Origin: Lutispora sp. | GTDB lineage: Bacteria > Bacillota > Clostridia > Lutisporales > Lutisporaceae | NCBI GenBank assembly: GCA_030834765.1 | Contig: JAUQXG010000316.1 | Span: 1-5,495 of the forward strand | Reading direction: 5' to 3' | DNA: 5,495 nt | Part shown: piece after piece, positions 1 through 5,383 of the stretch | How the letters are laid out: each line of letters starts with the position of its first letter | Numbering within the stretch: the first letter of the stretch is position 1 | Program-made: the position numbers and the translations under genes | The notes under the pieces: generated by a model | The model's database searches: none | Told to the model about the DNA's origin: nothing | What the model saw: the letters and a program-made list of their open reading frames with translations, nothing else

Positions 1-292
1 TTTGTCTTTTCCCCCAATACCCTAATTCATTTAAGCCTTTTCTTAACTTTTGATCTAAGAACTCATCCTTATATTGTCTTATCATTTGAACGTCTACACC
101 CGTTCCCAACTGTAGAATAGTGCCACCACGAGTATAGCCAAGATTTACAGGGTTGGAACCCGAATGAAATACAGTTTGTCTTGAGTAACCAACCGTATTT
201 ACATTACTTATATTATGGCCAGTAACATCTAGGGCCCTCTGCTGCGCAAATATACCTGATATTCCAATACTCAAACCTCTAAACGAACTCAT
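1..292 (-). CDS. flgK: Flagellar hook-associated protein 1 (FlgK), N-terminal part
   Basis: FlgK forms the first ring of the hook-filament junction. It is exported through the flagellar type III system with FlgN as its chaperone. Only the first 97 codons are present; the gene runs off the left edge. Reading from the ATG at 292, the protein begins MSSFRGLSIGISGIFAQQRA and continues with LDVTGHNISNVNTVGYSRQ. This is the classic N-terminal signature of rod, hook and hook-associated proteins (A-x-DVTG-x-NI-NVNT-GYSRQ), in the form typical of FlgK. The following GTGVDVQMIRQYKDEFLDQKLR segment also fits FlgK, where a GxGV..xxIxRxxDxFL pattern is usual. The gene lies 12 bp after flgN and has a strong AAGGAGGT ribosome binding site. 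It is expected to be co-transcribed from the sigma-28 promoter before flgM. Identification is secure; only the truncation limits it. Confidence 0.95.
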   Translation of the reverse strand, partial: MSSFRGLSIGISGIFAQQRALDVTGHNISNVNTVGYSRQTVFHSGSNPVNLGYTRGGTILQLGTGVDVQMIRQYKDEFLDQKLRKGLNELGYWGKRQ

Positions 293-298
293 TTACTG

Positions 299-306
299 AC
301 CTCCTT
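299..306 (-). promoter_or_regulatory. Ribosome binding site of flgK overlapping the flgN stop
   Basis: On the minus strand AAGGAGGT sits 6 nt before the flgK ATG, and its first bases are part of the flgN TAA stop codon. This confirms the flgK start and suggests translational coupling of chaperone and client. Confidence 0.85.
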
Positions 307-811
307 ATGCTTTCGCATCAAATAATCTTTTTTTCATGCCTTTTACATTTTCTTTATCTGCTTCCGAATCATACAAAGAAGTTTCAAAAGAAGAAGCGCT
401 TGTAATAAGGTTTATAGAAAAGTCTATAAATTCAAGGGACTGTTTTATGAGTTCTCCGTTTTGATCATTGATATTCTTTAAATCCTTTAATATACCTTGC
501 AATTCCACTTGAACCTTTTCAAGCTGATTTTTTGCATCATTGCCTAATGTTTTTCCTAGCTCAGTGAGGTTTATATCTTCTCTTTTCAGTCCATTTATGA
601 CACAATACTGATCAACAGATGTTTCTCTTACTTTTTCAAGCCGTCCTATATCAAATATGATATTCTGCTCAACCTTTATAATTTTATCAATCTCATCTAC
701 TTTTCCTTTGATGATAGCATTCTTTTTTTCATCAGAAAGCTTAATCAAATCTTTATATAACTTCATTTCTTGCTTTAAAATATTTATTATCTCTTCTACG
801 AATTTGTCCAC
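305..811 (-). CDS. flgN: Flagellar export chaperone FlgN
   Basis: FlgN is the cytoplasmic type III export chaperone that holds the hook-filament junction proteins FlgK and FlgL before secretion. This 168-residue protein has the family's usual size and is almost entirely helical and charged, with no signal peptide or membrane segment. Two family-like stretches stand out: LYKDLIKLSDEKKNAIIKG at about residues 18-36, and LKDLKNINDQNGELIKQSL at about 108-126, followed by FIDFSINLIT. The start is a GTG at 811 preceded by GGAGGG with a 6-nt gap; the first residue is therefore fMet from GTG. It lies between flgM (32 bp upstream) and flgK (12 bp downstream), exactly the B. subtilis order yvyF-flgM-flgN(yvyG)-flgK, which supports the assignment strongly because FlgN sequences diverge fast. 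Confidence 0.9.
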   Translation of the reverse strand: MDKFVEEIINILKQEMKLYKDLIKLSDEKKNAIIKGKVDEIDKIIKVEQNIIFDIGRLEKVRETSVDQYCVINGLKREDINLTELGKTLGNDAKNQLEKVQVELQGILKDLKNINDQNGELIKQSLEFIDFSINLITSASSFETSLYDSEADKENVKGMKKRLFDAKA

Positions 812-843
812 GGCTATCCCTCCATCTGTTCCCTATCTTTACT

Positions 844-1146
844 TTAGCCTCTTCTATCTATACTTCTGCTAACAAGTCTTTCTGCTATTTCTCTGCCCTC
901 TACATTATAGCTGCCTGTTTCTATTCTTGTTTTCAAGTCCTCTACTTTATCTTCTCTCACGTCCGGAAGCTCTTTTATGGTTTTAACAGCTTTAGAAACT
1001 AGCTGATAATCCATAGCTTCTCTTGATATGCTGACTTCGTCTTTTTTGTTTAATTTGTTTATTTCTCCGATCTCTCTTTTTGGAGTAACTTTATTGTTAT
1101 TTGAAATGTTGAACACGCTTCCTATTTTATTAAAATCTATTCCCAT
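844..1146 (-). CDS. flgM: Anti-sigma-28 factor FlgM
   Basis: FlgM binds and inhibits the flagellar sigma factor (SigD/FliA) until the hook-basal body is complete and FlgM is released. This controls late genes such as flagellin. The protein is 100 residues, within the family range. The N-terminal third (residues 1-34) is polar and low in structure, as expected for a secretion-competent disordered region. The C-terminal half carries the sigma-binding helices: DEVSIS at 36-41, then AMDYQLVSKAVKTIKELPDV, DKVEDLKTRIETGSY at about 67-80 and EIAERLVSRSI at 86-96. This matches the FlgM pattern of a helix, then LPDVR..KV..LK..I..G.Y.V....IA..L. The ATG at 1146 has a GGGGTGA ribosome binding site at 1153-1159. 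It is the first gene after a sigma-28 promoter, so it is predicted to be under feedback control by its own target. Confidence 0.95.
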   Translation of the reverse strand: MGIDFNKIGSVFNISNNNKVTPKREIGEINKLNKKDEVSISREAMDYQLVSKAVKTIKELPDVREDKVEDLKTRIETGSYNVEGREIAERLVSRSIDRRG

Positions 1147-1182
1147 ATCTATTCACCCCGCTCTTTTTTACTTCTACTACAG

Positions 1183-1210
1183 TTATCGGAAACCTTTATT
1201 GTTTAGTTTA
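1183..1210 (-). promoter_or_regulatory. Sigma-28 (SigD) promoter of flgM-flgN-flgK
   Basis: On the minus strand, TAAA (1207-1210), a 16-nt spacer and TCCGATAA (1183-1190) match the sigma-28 consensus TAAA - N14-16 - GCCGATAA, with one mismatch in the first base of the -10 octamer. A second TAAA at 1202-1205 is spaced too closely. Transcription should start near 1175, giving a leader of about 30 nt that includes the flgM ribosome binding site. It is located immediately after the preceding operon's terminator. Confidence 0.85.
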
Positions 1211-1222
1211 GCCAATTAGCGC

Positions 1223-1277
1223 AAAAAATAAAAAAGGCCAATCAATATCAGAGCATATCACTCGTATATTGACTGGC
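1223..1277 (-). terminator. Rho-independent terminator after yvyF
   Basis: On the minus strand GCCAGTCAATAT (1277-1266) pairs with ATATTGATTGGC (1248-1237) over 12 bp with a single G-U wobble. A 17-nt loop can form a short inner GAG/CTC pair. The stem is followed by TTTTTTATTTTTT (1235-1223). On the plus strand the same pairing has an A-C mismatch, so the structure is built for leftward transcription. It begins 4 nt after the yvyF stop codon and separates the upstream operon from flgM. Confidence 0.9.
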
Positions 1278-1281
1278 TCTT

Positions 1282-1704
1282 TTACTTTTGATCCTTTATC
1301 CTTGTAATGGTATACATCTTGTTTGAGTTTTTACCGCCAGCAGGACCACTATGAATATTTCCTATGCCAAATTCTTTTCTAAATCCTGTCTCTAGATCAT
1401 TTTTACACTTATCGCAATATTTTCCAGACCTGACAGGCCTTTTGCATCTTTCACATTCTAGAATTAAATTTTCAGACTCAGAAGTCAACTCAAGTCTTTC
1501 ATCTTTTAAAAACTTAAGTATCTTTTCTATTGGCACCCCAGTCTCTTCAGAAACAATGGACATATTCATTCCGGGATTCTCATATATATATTCTTTTACA
1601 AGCTCAAATTCCTGTTCTTCCAACTGCTGGCAGGCAGGACAAATTGGTGACCGTAAAAAAGCGAATATTTTTCCACATTTAGGACAATTTCTTATATCTG
1701 ACAT
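1282..1704 (-). CDS. yvyF: YvyF / TIGR03826-type zinc-ribbon flagellar operon protein
   Basis: This protein is found beside flgM in flagellar operons of many Firmicutes; its precise function is not settled, but a regulatory role in motility has been discussed for the family. About 140 residues. Counting from the first ATG, a zinc-binding cluster is formed by C8-x2-C11 and C23-x2-C26 near the N-terminus. A predicted helix-turn-helix-like middle follows (VKEYIYENPGMNMSIVSEE, then TGVPIEKILKFLKDERL), then a second cluster C85-x2-C88 and C98-x2-C101, and a basic, Gly-rich C-terminal tail. The helix-turn-helix between two zinc ribbons suggests nucleic acid or protein binding (inference). Two ATGs lie in tandem at 1707 and 1704. 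The second is preferred because it sits 7 nt from the ribosome binding site, against 4 nt for the first. It is the last gene of the comK-like - recD2 - comF transcript and ends in the terminator. Confidence 0.85.
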   Translation of the reverse strand: MSDIRNCPKCGKIFAFLRSPICPACQQLEEQEFELVKEYIYENPGMNMSIVSEETGVPIEKILKFLKDERLELTSESENLILECERCKRPVRSGKYCDKCKNDLETGFRKEFGIGNIHSGPAGGKNSNKMYTITRIKDQK

Positions 1705-1711
1705 CATGTTT

Positions 1712-1718
1712 CCCCCCT
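1712..1718 (-). promoter_or_regulatory. Ribosome binding site of yvyF overlapping the comF stop
   Basis: AGGGGGG on the minus strand shares its first bases with the comF TAG stop. Spacing is 4 nt to the first ATG and 7 nt to the second, which favours the second as start. The six-G run is an unusual form of the site. Confidence 0.65.
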
Positions 1719-2427
1719 ATGTATTTTTCCCTGAAGCCACTGTTATGACTACAATCTTTGCAGCTCCCATGGATTTCAAAATTCTACTGCACTCATCAGC
1801 GGTACTCCCTGTTGTGTATATATCGTCTATTAACAGGATACTTTTATTCTTTATATTATAGCTTACTTCTCCTGAAAATGCATTATAAACATTCTGAAAT
1901 CGCTCATCCCTATTCAGTTTATGTTGCTTCTCTGTTTCCTTGTCTCTTCTTAGGCAATCTATACTTTTTATATGTATTTTTTTGGAAAGTGATTCTGCTA
2001 TGAGACTAGACTGATTAAATCCTCTTTTTTGCAGCTTGTTATGATGAATGGGTACTGCTATTAAATAGTCTCCCGTTAACTTTTCCTCTCTCATCTTTTC
2101 GCACATATAACCTGCCAAAAGCTCGCAAATCTGTGTTCTCCCTTTGTACTTAAATGCATGAATCAGCGCTTTTCCCATCCCTTCATATTGGAAACAAGAA
2201 TATGCACTGTGAAAATGGTGGATGATGACTTTACAATCTGGGCAAGTATAGTCATTATATATATCGTCAAGGGCTTTGCCACACTTGAGGCAAGTTCGTC
2301 CATTCATAAACTTTATTGATTGGGCGCAGCTTTTACATAGGATATCCTTTGTCTCAGAATCACATATGGGACAATAACTTTTTTTAGGAAATAGCATATC
2401 TAAAAACAACCTAATTCCTTTATTCAT
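1717..2427 (-). CDS. comF: ComF family protein (ComFC/GntX-like phosphoribosyltransferase fold)
   Basis: ComFC-type proteins are needed for transforming DNA uptake in naturally competent bacteria and act in the cytoplasm with the ComFA helicase. The biochemical role of the phosphoribosyltransferase fold is not firmly established. At 236 residues it has full family length. Two N-terminal zinc-ribbon modules are visible: C19/C22/C31/C34 and C46/C49/C62/C65. The conserved FKYKGR follows at 92-97, then VPIH at 125-128, KRGFNQ at 134-139, and the PRPP-binding motif LIDDIYTTGST at 199-209 with its acidic pair D201-D202 intact. The ATG at 2427 overlaps the end of recD2 by 8 bp (ATGAATAA) and has only a weak AAAG ribosome binding site, so translation probably depends on coupling to recD2. 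No comFA or comFB is next to it. In B. subtilis comFC sits directly before yvyF, as here. Confidence 0.93.
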   Translation of the reverse strand: MNKGIRLFLDMLFPKKSYCPICDSETKDILCKSCAQSIKFMNGRTCLKCGKALDDIYNDYTCPDCKVIIHHFHSAYSCFQYEGMGKALIHAFKYKGRTQICELLAGYMCEKMREEKLTGDYLIAVPIHHNKLQKRGFNQSSLIAESLSKKIHIKSIDCLRRDKETEKQHKLNRDERFQNVYNAFSGEVSYNIKNKSILLIDDIYTTGSTADECSRILKSMGAAKIVVITVASGKNT

Positions 2428-4615
2428 ACATATCTTTCAGCTTAGCGAGCCTTTGTTTCAGTCCCGAATATCTTTTGGTTATATAATTATTGTCCACCAT
2501 TTGCTTTATATATTTCTCATGTCCTACAATTGCTACAAGTTTTTTGGCTCTTGTGAGAGCCGTATATAAAAGGTTCCTTGTGAGAAGCATGGGAGCACCA
2601 TAGGTAGCCGGCATGATTACTACAGGGAACTCTGACCCCTGGCTTTTATGGACTGTCAAGGCATAAGCATGTTCCAGCTCATCAAGATTTGAATATTCAT
2701 ATTTTACCAGCTTATCATTATCAAAGATAACTTCCATATATTGCTCTTCTCCATCTATATCTTGTATCAGACCAATATCTCCATTGAATACTCCCTCTCC
2801 TTCCTTTTCAAAATCCTGAATGCTTTGCCACTTTAGCTTATAATTGTTTTTCACCTGCATCACCTTATCTCCTACGCGAAAGACCATATCTCTGTATACT
2901 TTTTCTTTTTTATCATCGGCTGGCGGATTCAATTTCTCCTGCAGCTTGATATTCAGATTTTGTACGCCGCATTCCCCTTTTCTCATGGGAGAAAGAACCT
3001 GTATTCCTTCATAAAAATCGTAGCCTGTAAATTTGGGCAATCTGTGGCTGCAAAGATCAATGATTGTACTTACTATGTTATTTCCCGACTCTGCCTTAAC
3101 GAAGAAGAAATCCTTATTTTTGTCAGATAGAATTGGATGCTCTCCATTATTTATTTTATGGGCATTTACCACGATCAAGCTTTCTTCTGCCTGTCTAAAA
3201 ATCTCATTTAGCTTTACTACAGGAATCATACCGCTTTCTATCATATCTCGAAGTACATTGCCAGGACCTACAGATGGAAGCTGATCTGAATCTCCTACAA
3301 GTACTACTCTCGTCCCCTCTGGTATTGCCTTTAAAAGATTATTCATCAAAAGGATATCTACCATAGAAACTTCATCTATAATAAGCACATCGACTTCTAA
3401 AGGAGAATCTTCGTTTTTTTGAAAAAACATATCTGCTTCATCGTCTCCTGCTCCGTATTCTAAAAGTCTATGTATGGTTTTCGCTTCTTTTCCCGTAGCC
3501 TCTTGCATACGTTTGGCAGCTCTGCCTGTTGGTGCTGCAAGTAAAACCGACAATCCTTTTTCTTCAAGGATTTTTATTATGGTATTTATGGTAGTGGTTT
3601 TACCGGTTCCTGGTCCGCCTGTTATGATCACGATTCCGTTTTCCAACGTGGCTTCTACTGCTTTTTTCTGATTTGGCGCAAGGATAATTCCATCGCGGCC
3701 TTCTACTTGGGCATCTATCTTTGCTGGAACATCTCTGGCAAGCTGCATAAGTCGCCTGCATACGCCAGACTCCGCTTTATAAAAGGTAGTAGAATATACA
3801 GCCTGACAATCCTCTAGTTTTTCTATTGAAATTTTACCTTCCAAAAATAAAGCCATCAGTGTATTATCTATATCATCCTTATCTACATCTAGAATTTCTT
3901 GGGTTTTTTCTATGAGAATATCTCTCGGGACATAGGTATGCCCTTGAGCATGATAATAGTTGATCATATATTTTGCACCTGATGCCAACCTATATTCTGA
4001 AGATGTTGATATTCCGATTGACATTGCTATTTTATCTGCCATTTTAAAGCCAATGCCAAAAACATCATCTGCTAATCTATAGGGATTTTCTTTTATTTCT
4101 TTAATGGTATTTATGCCATATGCCTTATATATTTTTACTGCATAGGTGGGGCTCACTCCATACTGCTCAAGAAAAATCATAATATCACGAAGCTCTTTTT
4201 GCTCTTGAAAGGCTTCATTCATTTTATCAGCCTTTTTCTTTCCTATACCTTCTATTTCCAAAAGCTTTTCCGGATTATATTGTATGATATCTAAAGTATC
4301 CATGCCAAACTTCTCTACCAGCTTTTTTGCAATAGAAGGTCCGACTCCCGGTATAAATCCTGAGCCTAGATATTTTTCTATGCCTATCAAAGAAGCAGGT
4401 GTTACTACAGCATAGCTTTCCATTTTGAACTGCATGCCATAGTCCTTGTGCTGTATCCATACCCCTTCTGCCTTGATCATTTCGCCCAGGTTTAAAAAGG
4501 CAAAATATCCTACAACAGTCACAAGGTCATCTTCGCACTCTATATCAACGACTGAATAGCCATTTTGTTCATTTCTAAAAACGATATCTTGTATAACACC
4601 TTTAATTTCATCCAC
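2420..4615 (-). CDS. recD2: RecD2 (RecD-like) ATP-dependent 5'-3' DNA helicase
   Basis: RecD2 is an SF1B 5'-3' DNA helicase that works without RecBC, in recombination, replication fork and mismatch-related repair. Numbering is from the upstream ATG at 4639. An OB-like N-terminal region opens with IKGVIQDIVFRNEQNGYSVV. Tandem helix-hairpin-helix elements follow: FIPGVGPSIAKKLVEKFG near 95-112, LLEIEGIGKKKADKM at 126-140 and DDVFGIGFKMADKIA at 191-205. The helicase core has APNQ at 321-324, Walker A GGPGTGKTT at 341-349, motif Ia APTGRAAKRM at 369-378, Walker B LIIDEVSMVD at 419-428, VGDSDQLPSVGPG at 448-460, FRQ at 481-483, TVHKSQGSEF at 662-671 and YTALTRAKK at 692-700. All catalytic motifs are intact and the length (731-739 aa) is normal. 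The chosen start is GTG at 4615: it has GAGGTG 6 nt upstream, while the ATG at 4639 has no ribosome binding site and family proteins begin close to IKG. It lies between the comK-like gene and comF, in the place comFA holds in B. subtilis. Confidence 0.95.
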   Translation of the reverse strand: MDEIKGVIQDIVFRNEQNGYSVVDIECEDDLVTVVGYFAFLNLGEMIKAEGVWIQHKDYGMQFKMESYAVVTPASLIGIEKYLGSGFIPGVGPSIAKKLVEKFGMDTLDIIQYNPEKLLEIEGIGKKKADKMNEAFQEQKELRDIMIFLEQYGVSPTYAVKIYKAYGINTIKEIKENPYRLADDVFGIGFKMADKIAMSIGISTSSEYRLASGAKYMINYYHAQGHTYVPRDILIEKTQEILDVDKDDIDNTLMALFLEGKISIEKLEDCQAVYSTTFYKAESGVCRRLMQLARDVPAKIDAQVEGRDGIILAPNQKKAVEATLENGIVIITGGPGTGKTTTINTIIKILEEKGLSVLLAAPTGRAAKRMQEATGKEAKTIHRLLEYGAGDDEADMFFQKNEDSPLEVDVLIIDEVSMVDILLMNNLLKAIPEGTRVVLVGDSDQLPSVGPGNVLRDMIESGMIPVVKLNEIFRQAEESLIVVNAHKINNGEHPILSDKNKDFFFVKAESGNNIVSTIIDLCSHRLPKFTGYDFYEGIQVLSPMRKGECGVQNLNIKLQEKLNPPADDKKEKVYRDMVFRVGDKVMQVKNNYKLKWQSIQDFEKEGEGVFNGDIGLIQDIDGEEQYMEVIFDNDKLVKYEYSNLDELEHAYALTVHKSQGSEFPVVIMPATYGAPMLLTRNLLYTALTRAKKLVAIVGHEKYIKQMVDNNYITKRYSGLKQRLAKLKDMYE

Positions 4616-4621
4616 GCTAAA

Positions 4622-4627
4622 CACCTC
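4622..4627 (-). promoter_or_regulatory. Ribosome binding site that selects the GTG start of recD2
   Basis: GAGGTG on the minus strand is followed by 6 nt and GTG. The ATG 24 bp further upstream is preceded only by AT-rich palindromic DNA with no purine-rich site, so this element argues for the shorter 731-residue protein. Confidence 0.65.
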
Positions 4628-4641
4628 AAAATTGTTCATCG

Positions 4642-4660
4642 AACTATATTAATTATAGTT
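4642..4660. repeat. 19-bp palindrome between the comK-like gene and recD2
   Basis: The plus strand reads AACTATATTAATTATAGTT: two perfect 7-bp arms (AACTATA / TATAGTT) around a 5-base centre. It overlaps the last base of the comK-like stop codon and covers the -10 box of the putative recD2 promoter, so it could be an operator. The centred 15-mer agrees with 11 of 14 defined positions of the Bacillus PerR box TTATAATNATTATAA, but in such A+T-rich DNA this carries little weight. No U-run follows it, so it is not a terminator. Confidence 0.5.
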
Positions 4661-4680
4661 TATAAGTTGTCTATATTCAA
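4652..4680 (-). promoter_or_regulatory. Putative internal sigma-A promoter for recD2-comF-yvyF
   Basis: On the minus strand TTGAAT (4680-4675, four of six consensus bases), a 17-nt spacer and a perfect TATAAT (4657-4652) lie at the 3' end of the comK-like gene. A start near 4645 would give a leader of about 30 nt to the GTG start of recD2. The overlap with the palindrome suggests regulation. A+T-rich DNA makes chance TATAAT common, so confidence is moderate. Confidence 0.45.
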
Positions 4681-5217
4681 AGAGTTTTTGAGATTTAGCA
4701 ATAAACTGGCCAAAAGTGTCAGCTCTGCTCTAGTGATTGGCTCATTTAAATCAGCATATCGCAGGACCCCTTTTTCTTTTTTATAATAATCATTTATAAT
4801 GCTTGCTTCTCTTATGTTTTTTTGCAGTGTTTTGTAGCTGGAAATAATTCTAAGCTTGCTATCATTTTGGAAAGTCAGCTGCCCTTCTCCTGTTTTTTCC
4901 TTTGTGCAATTCTTAATCTGATGAAAGTTGGCATAGCCCATCGCTTCATCACCCTTCACCATTGGTTTTCTCACCTTCACAGGTATTAAAAGCATCTCTC
5001 CGCTCAATGGTATAGGTATGAAGTTGATAGCTCCGATGAGCTTGCCATATTTAGATCTGCTTGCGAAGCTGTCCACTGTATATTCTCTGCAAATCCTATT
5101 AAAATAGCTTTTGCATTTTATATTTACCACTGTCTCTTCTCCGCTCTCCAACATTATTTTGGTTACTGATCCTATGGTTTTTTCATAGGATGGGATAAAA
5201 TAGATAATTTGCTTCAA
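4660..5217 (-). CDS. ComK-family competence transcription factor homologue
   Basis: ComK is the master activator of competence genes in Bacillus; clostridial homologues exist but their role is largely unknown. The 185-residue length is close to B. subtilis ComK (192). By memory-based comparison, CREYTVDSFASRSKYGKLIG (residues 43-62) matches ComK's CRFFGSSYAGRKAG region. The next segment, FIPIPLSGEMLLIPVKVRKP (66-85), corresponds to ComK's PPIMV...NQIFLFPTLSSTRP. YANFHQIKN (95-103) corresponds to WISHVHVKEF, and GQLTFQNDSKLRIISSYKTL (112-131) to VTFSNGKTMELPISYNSF. The start is TTG at 5217, chosen because GGAGGTGA lies 7 nt upstream. It is the first gene of the operon, followed by recD2 and comF, which favours a role tied to DNA uptake or repair. 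Whether it activates, represses or regulates itself cannot be read from the sequence. A ComK-fold protein with another target set is the main alternative. Confidence 0.7.
   Translation of the reverse strand: MKQIIYFIPSYEKTIGSVTKIMLESGEETVVNIKCKSYFNRICREYTVDSFASRSKYGKLIGAINFIPIPLSGEMLLIPVKVRKPMVKGDEAMGYANFHQIKNCTKEKTGEGQLTFQNDSKLRIISSYKTLQKNIREASIINDYYKKEKGVLRYADLNEPITRAELTLLASLLLNLKNSLNIDNL
5169..5191. repeat. Perfect 8-bp stem-loop inside the 5' end of the comK-like gene
   Basis: ATCCTATG and CATAGGAT flank a 7-base loop (AAAAAAC in the mRNA). The element lies 26-48 nt into the coding sequence, codons 9-17. It could form a hairpin close to the initiation region and affect translation or mRNA stability; chance occurrence is possible. 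Confidence 0.5.
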
Positions 5218-5224
5218 GTATTTG

Positions 5225-5232
5225 TCACCTCC
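5225..5232 (-). promoter_or_regulatory. Strong ribosome binding site deciding a TTG start
   Basis: GGAGGTGA on the minus strand, 7 nt before TTG at 5217, is nearly complementary to the 16S 3' end in full. No ATG or GTG lies at a usable distance, so the comK-like gene starts with TTG. Confidence 0.85.
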
Positions 5233-5244
5233 ATATATTTTTGT

Positions 5245-5257
5245 AAAATTCGCTTTT
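5245..5257. promoter_or_regulatory. Possible ComK AT-box (AAAA-N5-TTTT)
   Basis: AAAATTCGCTTTT matches the Bacillus ComK half-site AAAA-N5-TTTT exactly. It lies just downstream of the predicted transcription start and before the ribosome binding site. ComK needs two such boxes with 8, 18 or 31 bp between them. The best partner at 18 bp (5276-5288) matches only five of eight positions, so this is weak evidence of autoregulation. Confidence 0.3.
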
Positions 5258-5267
5258 GGTAGCTCAA

Positions 5268-5296
5268 ATTATACCGAACATGTGTTCTCATGTCAA
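5268..5296 (-). promoter_or_regulatory. Consensus sigma-A promoter of the comK-like - recD2 - comF - yvyF operon
   Basis: The minus strand shows TTGACA (5296-5291), exactly 17 nt, then TATAAT (5273-5268): a perfect match to the housekeeping promoter in both boxes and spacing. A/T-rich tracts upstream (about 5297-5338) could act as an UP-like element. The start should be near 5261, with a leader of about 43 nt. So strong a promoter would need repression, which the LexA box in its spacer can supply. Confidence 0.9.
5275..5288. promoter_or_regulatory. LexA (DinR) SOS box inside the promoter spacer
   Basis: The plus strand reads CGAACATGTGTTCT. It fits the Firmicutes LexA consensus CGAAC-RNRY-GTTYC at 13 of 14 positions; the core GAAC-N4-GTTC is perfect on both strands. 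It lies wholly between the -35 and -10 boxes, where a bound repressor would block RNA polymerase. This predicts derepression of the operon upon RecA-stimulated LexA cleavage. Confidence 0.85.
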
Positions 5297-5357
5297 TATA
5301 GCTTTTTGTAAAAAATGTTAAATGCCTAAAATGAAAAAGTAAATTCCAGATGTCAGA

Positions 5358-5383
5358 GTAAATTCTATATGAATAGAATTTAC
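5358..5383. repeat. 11-bp perfect inverted repeat with a third half-copy
   Basis: GTAAATTCTAT (5358-5368) and ATAGAATTTAC (5373-5383) are perfect complements around ATGA. A further direct copy of GTAAATTC lies at 5339-5346, 19 bp to the left, able to pair with the same right arm. No U-run follows on either strand, so it is not a simple terminator. It may be part of an insertion-sequence end, its target, or an operator. Confidence 0.7.

Noticed and set aside
657..1219. Plus-strand frames opposite flgN and flgM (657-872 and 1028-1219)
   Set aside because: They are Phe/Ser/Leu-rich shadows of the flagellar genes, and the second also crosses the sigma-28 promoter.
1364..1861. A 165-codon plus-strand open frame across yvyF and the end of comF
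   Set aside because: It is antisense to two well-supported genes, with a Ser/Phe/Leu-rich composition typical of the reverse strand of coding DNA; no ribosome binding site or family features are seen.
3033..3671. Two plus-strand open frames inside recD2 (3033-3284 and 3474-3671)
   Set aside because: Both are antisense to intact helicase motifs and have no signals of their own; they are by-products of coding bias.
4275..4460. A 61-codon minus-strand frame inside recD2
   Set aside because: It is an alternative frame of the helix-hairpin-helix region; recD2 is continuous in its own frame here, so there is no frameshift or nested gene.
5358..5383. The 11-bp inverted repeat as an intrinsic terminator
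   Set aside because: Neither strand has a U-run after the stem and the stem is A+T-rich, so termination is unlikely.
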